Shown: positions 42,161-51,276 of the stretch, in pieces
How the letters are laid out: each line of letters starts with the position of its first letter
Numbering within the stretch: position 1 is the stretch's first letter
NCBI RefSeq assembly: GCF_900090295.1
Contig: NZ_LT607753.1
Location: forward strand, 4,154,001 to 4,218,000
Source: Micromonospora coxensis
GTDB lineage: Bacteria > Actinomycetota > Actinomycetes > Mycobacteriales > Micromonosporaceae
Reading direction: 5' to 3'
Length of the DNA: 64,000 nucleotides
The notes under the pieces: model-generated
Told to the model about the DNA's origin: nothing
Database searches by the model: none
The model's input: the letters and a program-made list of their open reading frames with translations, nothing else
Program-made: the position numbers and the translations under genes

Positions 42161-42266
42161 GCACTCGACGGGCCGGAGCCCGGGTCGCTGTCGCCACCGG
42201 GCCCGGGACGGTAGCGTCGCCGATGTCGGACCGGCCGGCGCGGTTCACGTACGAGAGGATGCCGGT

Positions 42267-42782
42267 GTGACGGACGAGGTGGACGCCCCCGTGTCGACGC
42301 CGCTGGTCGACGAGGCGATGAAGAAGGCCGCCGTCTGCTGGGTGAGCGTCGGCGACGGCCCGGCGGTGGCGCTGTGGTGCGTACCGCTGGAGGGATCGCT
42401 CTTCGTGGTCAGCGGGCCGGGCGAGCAGTCCGCGCCGGGGTTGGCCGACGCCGCCGAGGCCCGGGTGACGCTGCGCGGCGACCACGGCGGCCGGATCGTG
42501 ACCTGGCCGGCCCGGGTGGCCCGACTGGTTCCGGGCACCGAGGAGTGGGAGACCTCCGCCCCGCTGGTGGCCGCCAAGCGGCTCAACGCGCCGGGGCCGA
42601 CGGCGGACCTGGTCGCCCGCTGGGCCGCCGACGGCTGCGCGCTGAACCGCCTCGTCCCGGCCGGGACGCCGGACGCCGGCGACACGCTGCCGGACGCGTC
42701 GCTCGCCGAGGAGCCGCGCGGGGCCACCGTCGTCCGGGCGACCCGCAAGCCGTTCCGCCTGCACCGCGTCCGCCGCCGCTGA
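42267..42782 (+). CDS. Conserved hypothetical protein, FMN-split-barrel-like
   Basis: The 171-residue protein (VDEAMKKAAVCWVSVGDGPA, then WCVPLEGSLFVVSGPGEQ, ARVTLRGDHGGRIVTWPARV and ending FRLHRVRRR) has the pattern of pyridoxamine-5-phosphate-oxidase-like barrels, but no cofactor motif can be assigned. Related proteins seem restricted to actinobacteria. GTG at 42267 has GAGAGGA at 42253-42259. The stop region is duplicated in a 40-bp repeat directly downstream. Confidence 0.75.
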   Translation: MTDEVDAPVSTPLVDEAMKKAAVCWVSVGDGPAVALWCVPLEGSLFVVSGPGEQSAPGLADAAEARVTLRGDHGGRIVTWPARVARLVPGTEEWETSAPLVAAKRLNAPGPTADLVARWAADGCALNRLVPAGTPDAGDTLPDASLAEEPRGATVVRATRKPFRLHRVRRR

Positions 42783-42855
42783 CCCGCCGCCGCTGACCCG
42801 CCGACCGACCCGCCGCCGGTGACCCGCCGCCGCTGACCCGCCGACCGACCCGCCG
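42781..42855. repeat. 40-bp period direct repeat at a gene end
   Basis: Bases 42781-42815 recur exactly at 42821-42855. The unit begins in the stop codon of the preceding gene and contains the GCTGACCCGCC string of the gene end, so it looks like slippage at the gene terminus. A further imperfect GGCCGGTTCGCCGGGG duplication follows to about 42930. Confidence 0.85.
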
Positions 42856-42948
42856 GGGCGCACTCTGGCCGCGCCGCCGGCCGGTTCGCCGGGGCGCACC
42901 CCCGGCCGTCGGGCCGGTTCGCCGGGGTGCGCCGGGAGGGCGGTCGGT

Positions 42949-43647
42949 TCAGCAGGGCGCCGGCACGGCGTCGACCAGGTCGACCACCTCGCTGAGCGAC
43001 CCGACGACCGCCCCGTCCCAGTCCCGCTCGGCGTCGAAGACCAGGTGATCGGTCAGGTCGGGGGCGGCCAGCCGGACGGCGGTCATCCCGGCCCGCTGCG
43101 CGCCGCTCAGTTCCCGGCTGCCACCGTCGCCGACGTAGAGGCAGTCCTGCGGGCGTACGTCGAGGCGCTGGCAGGCGGCCAGGTAGAGCGCCGGGTCGGG
43201 CTTGCAGCGACCGAGCTGGACGGAGTAGACCCGCACGTCGAGCAGCGGGGCGACCGCCAACTGCGGCAGGATCACGGGCAGCTCGTGGGTGCAGTCGCTG
43301 ATCACCCCGGTGCGTACGCCCCGGCGGCGCAGCTCGGCGAGGGCGGGGACCGCGTCCTCGCGCAGCCGGGTGTCGGCGCGGACGGCCCGGTGCCGGGACG
43401 CCACCGCCGCACGCACGGCGGCGTCCGAGGGGTGTACGCCGGCCTGCGCGCACACCCAGCGCAGGGTCGCCTCGGCCGTGCCGTGACGACCGCTGGCCCG
43501 TTGGTAGAAGGTCCGGTCGAGGACGGCGGTGAGGGTGTCCTCCGGACAGCCGAGCAGTTCGGCGGTCGTCCGGTGGGCCGAGCCGCGTCGTACGCAGCGG
43601 GTGAGGGTGCCGAAGAAGTCGAACAGCACCGCGTGGTACCTGGACAT
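42949..43647 (-). CDS. HAD superfamily hydrolase
   Basis: The 232-residue protein has HAD motif I DFFGTLT (residues 10-16; DxxGT form), motif II in GVISDCTHE, and motif IV in CLYVGDGGSRELSGAQRAGM. The second Asp of the usual DxDGT motif is replaced (DFFGT), as in some phosphonatase/dehalogenase members. Substrate unknown. ATG at 43647 with GGAG upstream. Divergent from the EamA transporter gene. Confidence 0.88.
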   Translation of the reverse strand: MSRYHAVLFDFFGTLTRCVRRGSAHRTTAELLGCPEDTLTAVLDRTFYQRASGRHGTAEATLRWVCAQAGVHPSDAAVRAAVASRHRAVRADTRLREDAVPALAELRRRGVRTGVISDCTHELPVILPQLAVAPLLDVRVYSVQLGRCKPDPALYLAACQRLDVRPQDCLYVGDGGSRELSGAQRAGMTAVRLAAPDLTDHLVFDAERDWDGAVVGSLSEVVDLVDAVPAPC

Positions 43648-43760
43648 GGGGGAGCGCCTCCGGACGTCGAGGGGGAGGGAAGTCGCCGGCGCGGACCCGC
43701 ATGATCGTAACGGACCGATGACGCACCGTGCTGCCCGGCGCTGTGTGAGGATTGCTCTCC

Positions 43761-44717
43761 GTGTCCTCCACCCCGCACCGCCCACCGGTGGACCCGCTGA
43801 CCGTCGGCGTCCTCGTGCTCGCCGTCGCCGCGGTCTCGTCCTCCGCCCCGCTGATCGCCTTCGCGGCGGCTCCCGCGCTGGCCGTCGCGTTCTGGCGCAA
43901 CCTGCTCGCCGTCGCCGTGCTCGGCCCGTTCTCCCTGGCCCGCCGCCGGGCCGAGTTCCGGGCGCTGACCGTGGGGCAGGGCCGGCGGGAGGGCTGGTAC
44001 TGCGTGCTCTCCGGGGTGGCGCTCGCCGCCCACTTCGCCACCTGGATGCCGAGCGCCCAGCTCACCTCGGTGGCGGCGGCCACCGCGCTGGGCGCGACCC
44101 AGCCGGTCTGGCAGGGGCTCATCGCCCGCTGGCAGGGCCGGCACCTGCCGTACGCCGTGTGGGCCGGCATCGCGGTGGCGGTGACCGGCGCGGTGCTGGC
44201 GACCGGCGCGGACTTCGCCGCCTCCGGGCGGGCCTTCGCCGGTGACCTGCTGGCGGTGGCCGGCGGGATGTTCGCCGCCGTCTACACCGCCTTCGGCGAG
44301 CGGGCCCGCAGCACCATCAGCACCGCCACCTACACCACCATCTGCTACGGGGTCTGCGCGGCGATCCTGCTGGTGGTCTGCCTGGTCGGTGGGGTGCGGC
44401 TGCGCGGCTACGACTCCGGCACCTGGCTGGCCATCCTCGGCCTGGTCGCCGGCGCGCAGCTGCTCGGGCACTCGATGTTCAACTTCGCCCTGCGCCGGAT
44501 CTCCGCCACCACGGTCAGCGTGCTGGTCCTGCTGGAGGCCCCCGGGGCCGCCCTGATCGCCTGGGTGTGGCTGGGCCAGCTGCCCCGCCCGCTCGCCCTG
44601 CCCGGGCTGGCCCTGCTGCTCGCCGGGGTGGCCGTGGTGGTGCTCGGCGGCGCCCGCGCCGGCCGTCGCCCGGAACCCGCGCCGGTCCCCGCCGACGCCG
44701 CCCCACCCGCCGGCTGA
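43761..44717 (+). CDS. EamA (DMT) family transporter
   Basis: The 318-residue membrane protein has ten predicted helices in two EamA repeats; characteristic stretches are FWRNLLAVAVLGPF, ATALGATQPVWQGLIARW and LVLLEAPGAALIAWVWLGQ. Members export or import small metabolites; the substrate is unknown. GTG at 43761 is preferred (GAGG at 43747-43750) over the TTG at 43752. Confidence 0.9.
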   Translation: MSSTPHRPPVDPLTVGVLVLAVAAVSSSAPLIAFAAAPALAVAFWRNLLAVAVLGPFSLARRRAEFRALTVGQGRREGWYCVLSGVALAAHFATWMPSAQLTSVAAATALGATQPVWQGLIARWQGRHLPYAVWAGIAVAVTGAVLATGADFAASGRAFAGDLLAVAGGMFAAVYTAFGERARSTISTATYTTICYGVCAAILLVVCLVGGVRLRGYDSGTWLAILGLVAGAQLLGHSMFNFALRRISATTVSVLVLLEAPGAALIAWVWLGQLPRPLALPGLALLLAGVAVVVLGGARAGRRPEPAPVPADAAPPAG

Positions 44718-44760
44718 CGGCGGTCGCCGAGGTGCCGGCCCGGGTCCGCCCCGGCGCCGG

Positions 44761-46167
44761 TCACCCGGCGCCGTCGCCCGGTCGGTCGCCGTCGTCGGCC
44801 GGGCTCTCCGCAGCCGGTGCGACCCGGCGGCGCCGGGCCGACCGGCGGTGCCGCCACCGCAGCCGTACCGTCACCACGACGGCCGCCAGCAGCGTCGCGG
44901 CGACCAGACCGAGGGCGATCAGCCACGACGGCGGTGGGCCGAGGTCCGGGGCGCCGGCCTCCCGGACGGCCCCGGCCACCGCGAGGTCGGCGGCGACGCT
45001 CAGCTCGTTCACCCCCGCCGGGGTACGGAAGATCTCCTCCGGCCCGGTCGCCCCCTGGCGCAGCACCACCAGGCGGACGCCGGACGCGGCCGACGCGCCG
45101 TGCTCGTCGGGCACGTCCGTGGCCCGGTCGCCGGGCGAGCCGACCAGCGCCACCGCCTCCTCGGCGGACCGCCAGCCGACCACCTGCACCGAGACCGCCG
45201 AACGCAGCTGCGGGAAGTCGGCCGCCGACTGTCGGCCGTCCGGCCCGTGGACGGTGAGCCGCCAGCTCCGCCGGTACCCCGGCACCGGGCAGTCGACGCA
45301 GGTCCCCTGCTCCAGCAGCGCCAGCCGACCGTCCGGCAGCCAGGCCCCGGGGCCGGCCAGCCGGCCGCCGGCCAGCGGCAGCTTCCGGTACGGCGCGGCG
45401 TACCCGTCCGGCCCGACGTCGGCGGTGCGGGCCAGCCAGACCTCGTCGCCGACCTGGACGGCCAGCCGGTCGCCCTCGGGGGAGACCGCCGCGACGTTGC
45501 CCCGCCCCACCGACGCCGCGCCGATCCGGACCCGCAGCACGTCCCGGTGCGCGACGCGGTCGTACAGGCCCACCCAGGGTGTGGTGTACGTGTTCGGCGC
45601 GGTGAAGTCGTCCGGGGCCGCGTACACCAGGCGCTCACCGTCCGGGGCGAACGCCAGGGGATAGCCGTCCGGGCGGCCACCGACCGGCCGGCCGGTGGTG
45701 AGGTCGACCAGCTCGTCGTTGGTCCAGAGGTACCGGCCGTCCGGCGAGAGCAGCACCTCGTAGCCGGCCGCCCCCACCACCTCCAGGGTCCGGTACCGGT
45801 CCGTCTCGGCGGCCACCACGGCCAGCCGCCACTCGAACCAGTCGGTGCGCAGCGCCGGGCCGCCGAAGACCGCCGCTGCCCGGCCGGGCGCGGAGAGCCC
45901 CACCGACGCGGTGCGCAGCGGCGGGACGGCGAGCCGGTCGGGCAGCCCGGCGCGGGCGGAGGCCGGCGCCACGGGCCCCGCCTCGCCGGTGGGACGCACG
46001 ACGTACCCCACGCCGACCAGCAGGACCAGCACCGCGAGCGCGCCGGCCACGGCGGCCCGCCGGTGCCGGTGCCGGGCCCGCGCCCGGTCGAACAGGTCCT
46101 CCGGTACGACGGGCGGGACCGCCTCGGCGGCGATGCCGCGCAGCGCGGTGGTGAGTCGAGAGGTCAT
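44761..46167 (-). CDS. Membrane-anchored beta-propeller-like protein coupled to a sigma factor
   Basis: The 468-residue protein has a short cytoplasmic N-terminus, a membrane helix near residues 40-60 (VAGALAVLVLLVGVGYVV), a large extracytoplasmic domain with WD40/TolB-like blades (EVLLSPDGRYLWTNDELVDL, PLAFAPDGERLVYAAPDDF, VAAVSPEGDRLAVQVGDEVW), and a second helix near 425-447. Its start overlaps the stop of the ECF sigma gene (ATGA). Such pairs are probably sigma factor plus membrane regulator or sensor, although it lacks a zinc anti-sigma motif. Confidence 0.8.
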   Translation of the reverse strand: MTSRLTTALRGIAAEAVPPVVPEDLFDRARARHRHRRAAVAGALAVLVLLVGVGYVVRPTGEAGPVAPASARAGLPDRLAVPPLRTASVGLSAPGRAAAVFGGPALRTDWFEWRLAVVAAETDRYRTLEVVGAAGYEVLLSPDGRYLWTNDELVDLTTGRPVGGRPDGYPLAFAPDGERLVYAAPDDFTAPNTYTTPWVGLYDRVAHRDVLRVRIGAASVGRGNVAAVSPEGDRLAVQVGDEVWLARTADVGPDGYAAPYRKLPLAGGRLAGPGAWLPDGRLALLEQGTCVDCPVPGYRRSWRLTVHGPDGRQSAADFPQLRSAVSVQVVGWRSAEEAVALVGSPGDRATDVPDEHGASAASGVRLVVLRQGATGPEEIFRTPAGVNELSVAADLAVAGAVREAGAPDLGPPPSWLIALGLVAATLLAAVVVTVRLRWRHRRSARRRRVAPAAESPADDGDRPGDGAG

Positions 46168-46691
46168 CGGGTCACCTCCGGGACCGGTCGGCCGACCAGT
46201 TCGGCGAGTTCGGGGGCGAGGGAGCGCAGCCGGGCCAGGGCGTGCCGGGTCTGACTCTTGACGGTGCCGACCGCGCAGCCGAGCAGCACCGCCGTCTCGG
46301 TCTCGGTGCGGTCCTCGTAGTAGCGCAGCATCAGCACCGCCCGCTGCCGTACGGTCAGCCGGGCCAGCGCCTGACGCAGCACCAGCCGCAGCTCGGCGTC
46401 CTCGGCCCGGCCGGCCGCGCCGTCCGGCGGCGCGTCGGTCAGCGACTCCGGCGGGCGGGCCCGTCGCCACCGCCACCAGCTCGCCGCCTGGGTGTAGAGC
46501 ACCCGCCGCAGGTACGCCGCCGGGTCGTCGATCCGCTCCCAGCGCACGGCCACCCGGGCCAGCGCCACCTGCACCAGGTCCTCGGCGTGGTGCCGGTCCC
46601 CGGTGAGCAGGTACGCGAACCGGGTCGCCGCGGCGCTCTCGGCCCGTACGAACGCGGCGAACGCGGCGCGGGCCTCGTCATCGGTGGTCAC
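46164..46691 (-). CDS. SigE-family RNA polymerase sigma factor
   Basis: The 175-residue ECF sigma factor has region 2 (FAYLLTGDRHHAEDLVQVAL, residues 25-44) and region 4 (LRQALARLTVRQRAVLMLRY followed by YEDRTETETAVLLGCAVGTV). It directs RNA polymerase to a small regulon. The gene downstream is coupled by a 4-base overlap and encodes a membrane beta-propeller protein that may control it. Start GTG at 46691. Confidence 0.93.
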   Translation of the reverse strand: MTTDDEARAAFAAFVRAESAAATRFAYLLTGDRHHAEDLVQVALARVAVRWERIDDPAAYLRRVLYTQAASWWRWRRARPPESLTDAPPDGAAGRAEDAELRLVLRQALARLTVRQRAVLMLRYYEDRTETETAVLLGCAVGTVKSQTRHALARLRSLAPELAELVGRPVPEVTR

Positions 46692-46854
46692 GTCATGGCC
46701 TCCCTCACCCGACAGACGCCGGGGAGGCCGGTCCCGGAGGGAACCTCGCCGACCTGTCGTGGTGCGGCGGGCCGTCCCGCCCCGAACCGGCGCCCGCCGA
46801 CGCCGTGCCGGTCCCGGCGACCGCCGCGCGCCTGCCCGGCGGCGACCCGGCGGG

Positions 46855-47136
46855 TCAGACCTCGCGCATCTCGATCACGCGGGCGGTCGGGGCCGCGTCG
46901 CCGAGCGCGGCCCGCAGGGCCCTCCGCTGCGGATCGGCCTGGAACGCCTCCCAGCCGGCCCGCGAGTCGAACCGCAGCACGTGCACCTCGGTCCAGCCGT
47001 CGGTGCTGCGCAGCCGGCGCTCCACCCGCCCGCCGTGCCGTCCGAGCAGGGCCAGCGCCGCGTCCTCGTACCGGCGGGAGGCCTCCGGGTCGTCGAGGGA
47101 GAACTCGACGAGGGCCACCAGCAGCAGGCCGCTCAC
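46855..47136 (-). CDS. Small ferredoxin-like-fold (ABM/DUF1330-type) protein
   Basis: The 93-residue protein (LLLVALVEFSLDDPEASRRY, then RRLRSTDGWTEVHVLRFDSR and WEAFQADPQRRALRAALGDA) has the dimeric alpha-beta barrel pattern of DUF1330 or antibiotic-biosynthesis-monooxygenase proteins. No catalytic residues can be assigned. It is translationally coupled (GTGA) to the SDR gene upstream. Confidence 0.8.
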   Translation of the reverse strand: MSGLLLVALVEFSLDDPEASRRYEDAALALLGRHGGRVERRLRSTDGWTEVHVLRFDSRAGWEAFQADPQRRALRAALGDAAPTARVIEMREV

Positions 47137-47978
47137 GCGTCGACGCCGACGGCCTTGGCGCTCGCCGTCCAGAGCCGGGCGGCGAGCTGCGGGTCGGCCG
47201 CCTTGGGCCAGGGTCGGCGCAGCCGCCGGTCGGCGTAGTAGGCGCCGGCGACGAGCCGGGACGAGTCCTGGTGGGCGAGCCAGACCAGCGTCTCGGCCCC
47301 CTTCTCCGGGCTGCGGAACGGCATGATCCGCATGCCGAGGGCGACGATCCGGCTGTCCGCGCCGAACCGGGTCCGCACCACCCCGGGGTGGAAGCAGTAC
47401 GACTCGACGTCCGGCCAGCGCCGGGCCGCCTCGGCGGTGAACAGGATGTTCGCCTGCTTGCTGGTGCCGTACGCCTGGATCGGCCGGTAGCGGCGCAGCG
47501 GGGCGTTCAGGTCGTCCGGGTCGAGCACCCCGCTGCGGTGCGCCCCGGAGGCGGTGACCACCATCCGGCCGATCCGGTCGCGCAGCAGGTTGCTGAGCAG
47601 GAACGGGGCCAGGTGGTTGGCCTGGATCGACAGCTCGAACCCGTCCACCGTGGTGAGCGGCTCCAGCACGATCGCCCCGGCGTTGTTGGCGAGCACGTCG
47701 ATCCGGTCGTACGCCGCGCGCAGCCGCTCGGCGAGCCCGCGCACGTCGTCCAGGACGGCGAAGTCGGCCCGGAACAGCTCGGGTCGCTCGCCGCTGGCCT
47801 CGCGTACCCGGTCGCCGGCGGCCTGGAGTCGGGCCGGGTCCCGCCCGACCAGCACGACCTGGTCCCCCCGGCGGGCCAGCGCCACCGCCGCGGCCAGGCC
47901 GATGCCGGAGCTGGCCCCGGTCACCACCACGATCCGGCGTCCAGTGAGATCTTCCACAGGTCCATTCACCCCGGTCAC
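47133..47978 (-). CDS. Short-chain dehydrogenase/reductase
   Basis: The 281-residue oxidoreductase has the cofactor motif VVVTGASSGIGLAAAVALAR, NNAG (at about residue 97), and the YGTSK catalytic pair with the Ser of VVTASGAHRSG. Closest relatives are WW-domain-oxidoreductase or retinol-dehydrogenase-like SDRs. NADP preference is suggested by VGRDPAR after the second strand. Several in-frame GTG codons near 47978 make the exact start uncertain. Confidence 0.9.
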   Translation of the reverse strand: MTGVNGPVEDLTGRRIVVVTGASSGIGLAAAVALARRGDQVVLVGRDPARLQAAGDRVREASGERPELFRADFAVLDDVRGLAERLRAAYDRIDVLANNAGAIVLEPLTTVDGFELSIQANHLAPFLLSNLLRDRIGRMVVTASGAHRSGVLDPDDLNAPLRRYRPIQAYGTSKQANILFTAEAARRWPDVESYCFHPGVVRTRFGADSRIVALGMRIMPFRSPEKGAETLVWLAHQDSSRLVAGAYYADRRLRRPWPKAADPQLAARLWTASAKAVGVDA

Positions 47979-48085
47979 GGCACGAGGTTACCGTGGCGTC
48001 ACAACGCCCTTTGGGATCGTTAAGTTCTCGGATTTCACTTTTCATGGCGTCGGCGTGCCCGCCGGACGCTGGAAGGAGCGCATCC

Positions 48086-49042
48086 ATGGCCGCTGTCGGT
48101 CGCCCCCGCCGGTCCTGCCTCGCCGTGCCGGGCTCCAGCGTCAAGATGCTCGGCAAGGCCCAGGGCCTCCCCGCCGACCAGGTCTTCCTCGACCTGGAGG
48201 ACGCGGTCGCCCCGCTCGCCAAGCCGGACGCCCGCAAGAACATCGTCGCCGCGCTCAACGAGGGCGACTGGTCCGGCAAGACCCGGGTGGTCCGGGTGAA
48301 CGACCTGACCACGCCGTGGACCTACCGGGACGTCATCGAGGTGGTCGAGGGCGCCGGCGCGAACCTCGACTGCATCATGCTGCCGAAGGTGCAGAACGCC
48401 GAGCAGGTGCACTGGCTGGACCTGCTGCTCACCCAGATCGAGAAGACCCTCGGCCTGGAGGTCGGCCGGATCGGCATCGAGGCGCAGATCGAAAACGCCG
48501 CCGGCCTGGTGAACGTCGACGCCATCGCCGCCGCGTCGCCCCGGGTGGAGACCATCATCTTCGGCCCGGCCGACTTCATGGCCTCGATCAACATGAAGTC
48601 GCTGGTGGTCGGCGCGCTGATCCCGGACTACCCGGGTGACCCGTACCACTACATCCTGATGCGGATCCTGATGGCCGCCCGGATGCACGACAAGCAGGCC
48701 ATCGACGGCCCGTTCCTGCAGATCCGCGACGTCGACGCGTTCCGCGAGGTGGCCAAGCGCTCGGCGGCGCTGGGCTTCGACGGCAAGTGGGTGCTGCACC
48801 CGGGTCAGATCGACGCCGCCAACGAGGTCTACTCGCCGGCCCAGTCCGACTACGACCACGCGGAGCTGATCCTCGACGCGTACGACTACTACACCTCGGA
48901 GAAGGGCGGCAAGCTCGGCGCGGTGATGCTCGGCGACGAGATGATCGACGAGGCGTCCCGCAAGATGGCCCTGGTGATCGCCGCCAAGGGGCGCGCGGCC
49001 GGGATGACCCGCACCTCCAGCTTCACCCCGCCCTCGGAGTGA
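48086..49042 (+). CDS. Malyl-CoA/citramalyl-CoA lyase type (HpcH/HpaI) enzyme
   Basis: The 318-residue TIM-barrel enzyme has RRSCLAVPGSSVKMLGKAQG, VFLDLEDAVAPLAKPDAR, LDCIMLPKVQNAEQV, IGIEAQIENAAGLVN and GFDGKWVLHPGQIDAANEV, the signature of CoA-ester lyases. In streptomycetes the equivalent gene sits with crotonyl-CoA reductase in the ethylmalonyl-CoA pathway, where it cleaves methylmalyl-CoA to glyoxylate and propionyl-CoA. ATG at 48086 has AAGGAG. The pathway partners are at 51332 and 59772. Confidence 0.9.
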   Translation: MAAVGRPRRSCLAVPGSSVKMLGKAQGLPADQVFLDLEDAVAPLAKPDARKNIVAALNEGDWSGKTRVVRVNDLTTPWTYRDVIEVVEGAGANLDCIMLPKVQNAEQVHWLDLLLTQIEKTLGLEVGRIGIEAQIENAAGLVNVDAIAAASPRVETIIFGPADFMASINMKSLVVGALIPDYPGDPYHYILMRILMAARMHDKQAIDGPFLQIRDVDAFREVAKRSAALGFDGKWVLHPGQIDAANEVYSPAQSDYDHAELILDAYDYYTSEKGGKLGAVMLGDEMIDEASRKMALVIAAKGRAAGMTRTSSFTPPSE

Positions 49043-49050
49043 GCCGTACG

Positions 49051-49078
49051 CCGCCGCCCCGGTCGCCCGGGGCGGCGG
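49051..49078. terminator. Bidirectional hairpin terminator
   Basis: CCGCCGCCCCGG (49051-49062) and its exact complement (49067-49078) enclose the loop TCGC in the 43-base gap between two convergent genes. Confidence 0.85.
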
Positions 49079-49085
49079 TCGGCGG

Positions 49086-49607
49086 TCAGTAGGTGGTGCT
49101 GTCGTAGCTCGACGTGTCCTGGTTGGCGATCCAGACGACGAACACGATGATCGCGATGGTGGCCAGGAACGCGATCACGGTGGAGATCCAGCCGACGATG
49201 ATGCCGGCGGTGGCGAAGCCCTCGCCGCCCTCGCCCTTCTCCCGGATCTGCTTGCGGGAGACGTGGCCGAGGATCGCGCCGATGAGCCCGATCCAGCCGC
49301 CGATCCCGTAGCCGCAGAGGCCGAGGGCGCCGAGGATCGAGACGACCATCGCGGCGATGGCCAGTCCGTTGGTCTGCGGGGCGGGCGGGTAGCCGTACCC
49401 CGGGTAGCCCGCCGGGGGCGGGTAGCCGTGCGGCGCGTACGGGTCCACCGACGCCGCCTGCGGCGGCACGGCGGCGGCGTACGGGTCCGCCGGGGCGTAC
49501 GGGTCCTTGCCCGTCGGCTGCGCCGGGATCGGCTGGCCGCTGACCGGCAGGGTCGGGTCGCTGGACGGGCTGCTCCAGCCGCCGCCGGGAGGTGGGGGAT
49601 ATGTCAT
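49086..49607 (-). CDS. DUF4190 membrane protein, copy 1
   Basis: The 173-residue protein has a Pro/Tyr/Ala-rich cytoplasmic N-terminus (about 85 residues) and two membrane helices (LAIAAMVVSILGALGLCGYG and FLATIAIIVFVVWIA) with the DUF4190 loop GAILGHVSRKQIREKGEGG between. The function of DUF4190 is unknown. A second copy lies at 50636. Start ATG at 49607 preceded by GGAGG further upstream. Confidence 0.88.
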   Translation of the reverse strand: MTYPPPPGGGWSSPSSDPTLPVSGQPIPAQPTGKDPYAPADPYAAAVPPQAASVDPYAPHGYPPPAGYPGYGYPPAPQTNGLAIAAMVVSILGALGLCGYGIGGWIGLIGAILGHVSRKQIREKGEGGEGFATAGIIVGWISTVIAFLATIAIIVFVVWIANQDTSSYDSTTY

Positions 49608-49870
49608 CTGGTCTTCTCCGTCGCGTGTAGGTGCGCCGTCAGGGTAGTCAGGCCGGAGCAAACCCGCGGCCCCCGTGGTGCCGCGTTGCCCGGGCCGCCC
49701 CGAGGGGGCAGGATCGCGGCATGGTTATCGACGCGCGTGGCGCCGACCGGTCCGGCAGCCGACCGAGGCGGGACGTGAGCCGTCCCGGGCTGGCCCGGCG
49801 CACCCGTGCCGTCCCCGCCGCGACGGTCCCCGGCCAGGACGAGCCGGCCCCGCTCGCGGAGCCGGTGACC

Positions 49871-50626
49871 ATGCGCCTGGACGGCCGGGTGGCCCTGGTC
49901 ACCGGAGCGGGCAGCCCCGACGGAATCGGGTACGCGACCGCCCGCCGGCTGGCGGACCTGGGCGCCCGGGTGGCGATCGTCTCCACCACCCGCCGGATCC
50001 ACGAGCGGGCCGGCGAACTGGGGGTGACCGGGTTCGTCGCCGACCTCACCGACGAGTCGGAGGTGGGCGCGCTCGCCGACGCGGTGGCCGAGCAGCTCGG
50101 GGACGTCGAGGTGCTGGTCAACAACGCCGGCCTGGCGAGTCGGGCCAGCCCGGAGGTGCTGCGCCCGGTGGCGCAGCTCAGCTACGACGAGTGGCGCGGC
50201 GAGATCGACCGGAACCTGACCACCGCCTTCCTGTGCAGCCGGGCCTTCATCGGCGGGATGGCCGAGCGCGGCTGGGGGCGGGTGGTGAACCTGTCGGCGA
50301 CCGCCGGGCCGGTGAACGCGCTGCCCACCGAGGCGGCGTACGCGGCGGCGAAGGCGGGCGTGGTCGGGCTGACCCGGGCGCTGGCGATGGAGATGATCGC
50401 CGACGGGGTGACCGTGAACGCGGTGGCCCCGGGCACCATCTACACCGCCGCCTCCACGGTTGCCGAGATCAAGCAGGGGATGGGTACGCCGGTCGGCCGC
50501 CCCGGCACCCCGGACGAGGTCGCCGCGGCGATCGCCTTCCTCTGCTCGCCGGCCGCCTCGTACATCACCGGGCAGATGCTGGTGGTGGACGGCGGCAACA
50601 GCGTCCGCGAGGCGCAGTTCCGCTGA
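49871..50626 (+). CDS. SDR family oxidoreductase (FabG-like)
   Basis: The 251-residue protein has [20 protein letters not shown], a variant of the glycine motif with a Pro-Asp insertion, then NNAG, the catalytic Ser of [18 protein letters not shown] and a typical C-terminus [14 protein letters not shown]. Beta-ketoacyl reductase-like enzymes share these. ATG at 49871 with GGAG at 49858. It lies between two DUF4190 genes of the opposite strand. Confidence 0.9.
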   Translation: MRLDGRVALVTGAGSPDGIGYATARRLADLGARVAIVSTTRRIHERAGELGVTGFVADLTDESEVGALADAVAEQLGDVEVLVNNAGLASRASPEVLRPVAQLSYDEWRGEIDRNLTTAFLCSRAFIGGMAERGWGRVVNLSATAGPVNALPTEAAYAAAKAGVVGLTRALAMEMIADGVTVNAVAPGTIYTAASTVAEIKQGMGTPVGRPGTPDEVAAAIAFLCSPAASYITGQMLVVDGGNSVREAQFR

Positions 50627-50635
50627 TCGAGCCGG

Positions 50636-51151
50636 TCAGTAGGTGGTGCCGTCGCCGGAGCCGGCCCAGACCGCGAAGATCAGCCAGCCGCAGCAGACCA
50701 GCAGCCCGATCACGGTGAAGGCGTAGCTGAGCACCAGTCCCCAGGTGGCGAGCTGCCCGCCCTCCTCGCCGGTGCGCTTGATCTGCCGCTTGGCGAGGTG
50801 GCCCAGGACGATCCCGGCCGGGGCGAAGACGAACGCGAGGACCAGCGACAGGATCGCCAGGGTGTTCGGGCCGCCGCCACCCTGCGGCGGTCCGTACTGC
50901 CCGTACGGCCCCTGCGGCGGGTACGGCGGCTGCTGCCCCCACTGCTGCTGCTGGCCGGACTGCTGACCCCACGGATGCTCCGGTGGTCCCCACGGCTGCC
51001 CGGAGGGCGGCTGGCTCCACTGCTGTTGCTCGCCGGTCCCGCCGGGCGGCTCGTACGGCGACGGTGGCTGCTCGGGCTGGGTCTCGCCCCAGCGCTGCCC
51101 GGGTTGCTCCCAGCGCGGTCGCCCCGGCTCCTCGGACGGTGGCTGACTCAT
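50636..51151 (-). CDS. DUF4190 membrane protein, copy 2
   Basis: The 171-residue protein has a Gln/Pro/Gly-rich N-terminus with repeats (EQQQWSQPP, GQQQQWGQQPPYPPQGPYG) and two membrane helices flanking the loop GIVLGHLAKRQIKRTGEEGG. Both DUF4190 copies end in a short Ser/Gly-Asp-TTY tail (DSTTY and GDGTTY), pointing to a duplication. ATG at 51151. Confidence 0.88.
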   Translation of the reverse strand: MSQPPSEEPGRPRWEQPGQRWGETQPEQPPSPYEPPGGTGEQQQWSQPPSGQPWGPPEHPWGQQSGQQQQWGQQPPYPPQGPYGQYGPPQGGGGPNTLAILSLVLAFVFAPAGIVLGHLAKRQIKRTGEEGGQLATWGLVLSYAFTVIGLLVCCGWLIFAVWAGSGDGTTY

Positions 51152-51276
51152 CGCCGTTCACCCCTTCCGCCGCAGGTCGAAGCGCCTCTCCCTTGCGGAC
51201 GCTACCCGCAGCGGTGAACCTTTTCACAGCGGTTGTGTGGACTGGTCACCTTGGCGCGGCAGCCCCGGGGGCCGAT

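Noticed and set aside
41840..42930. Possible CRISPR-like array of short repeats
   Set aside because: The units are contiguous tandem repeats without spacers and no cas gene is present.
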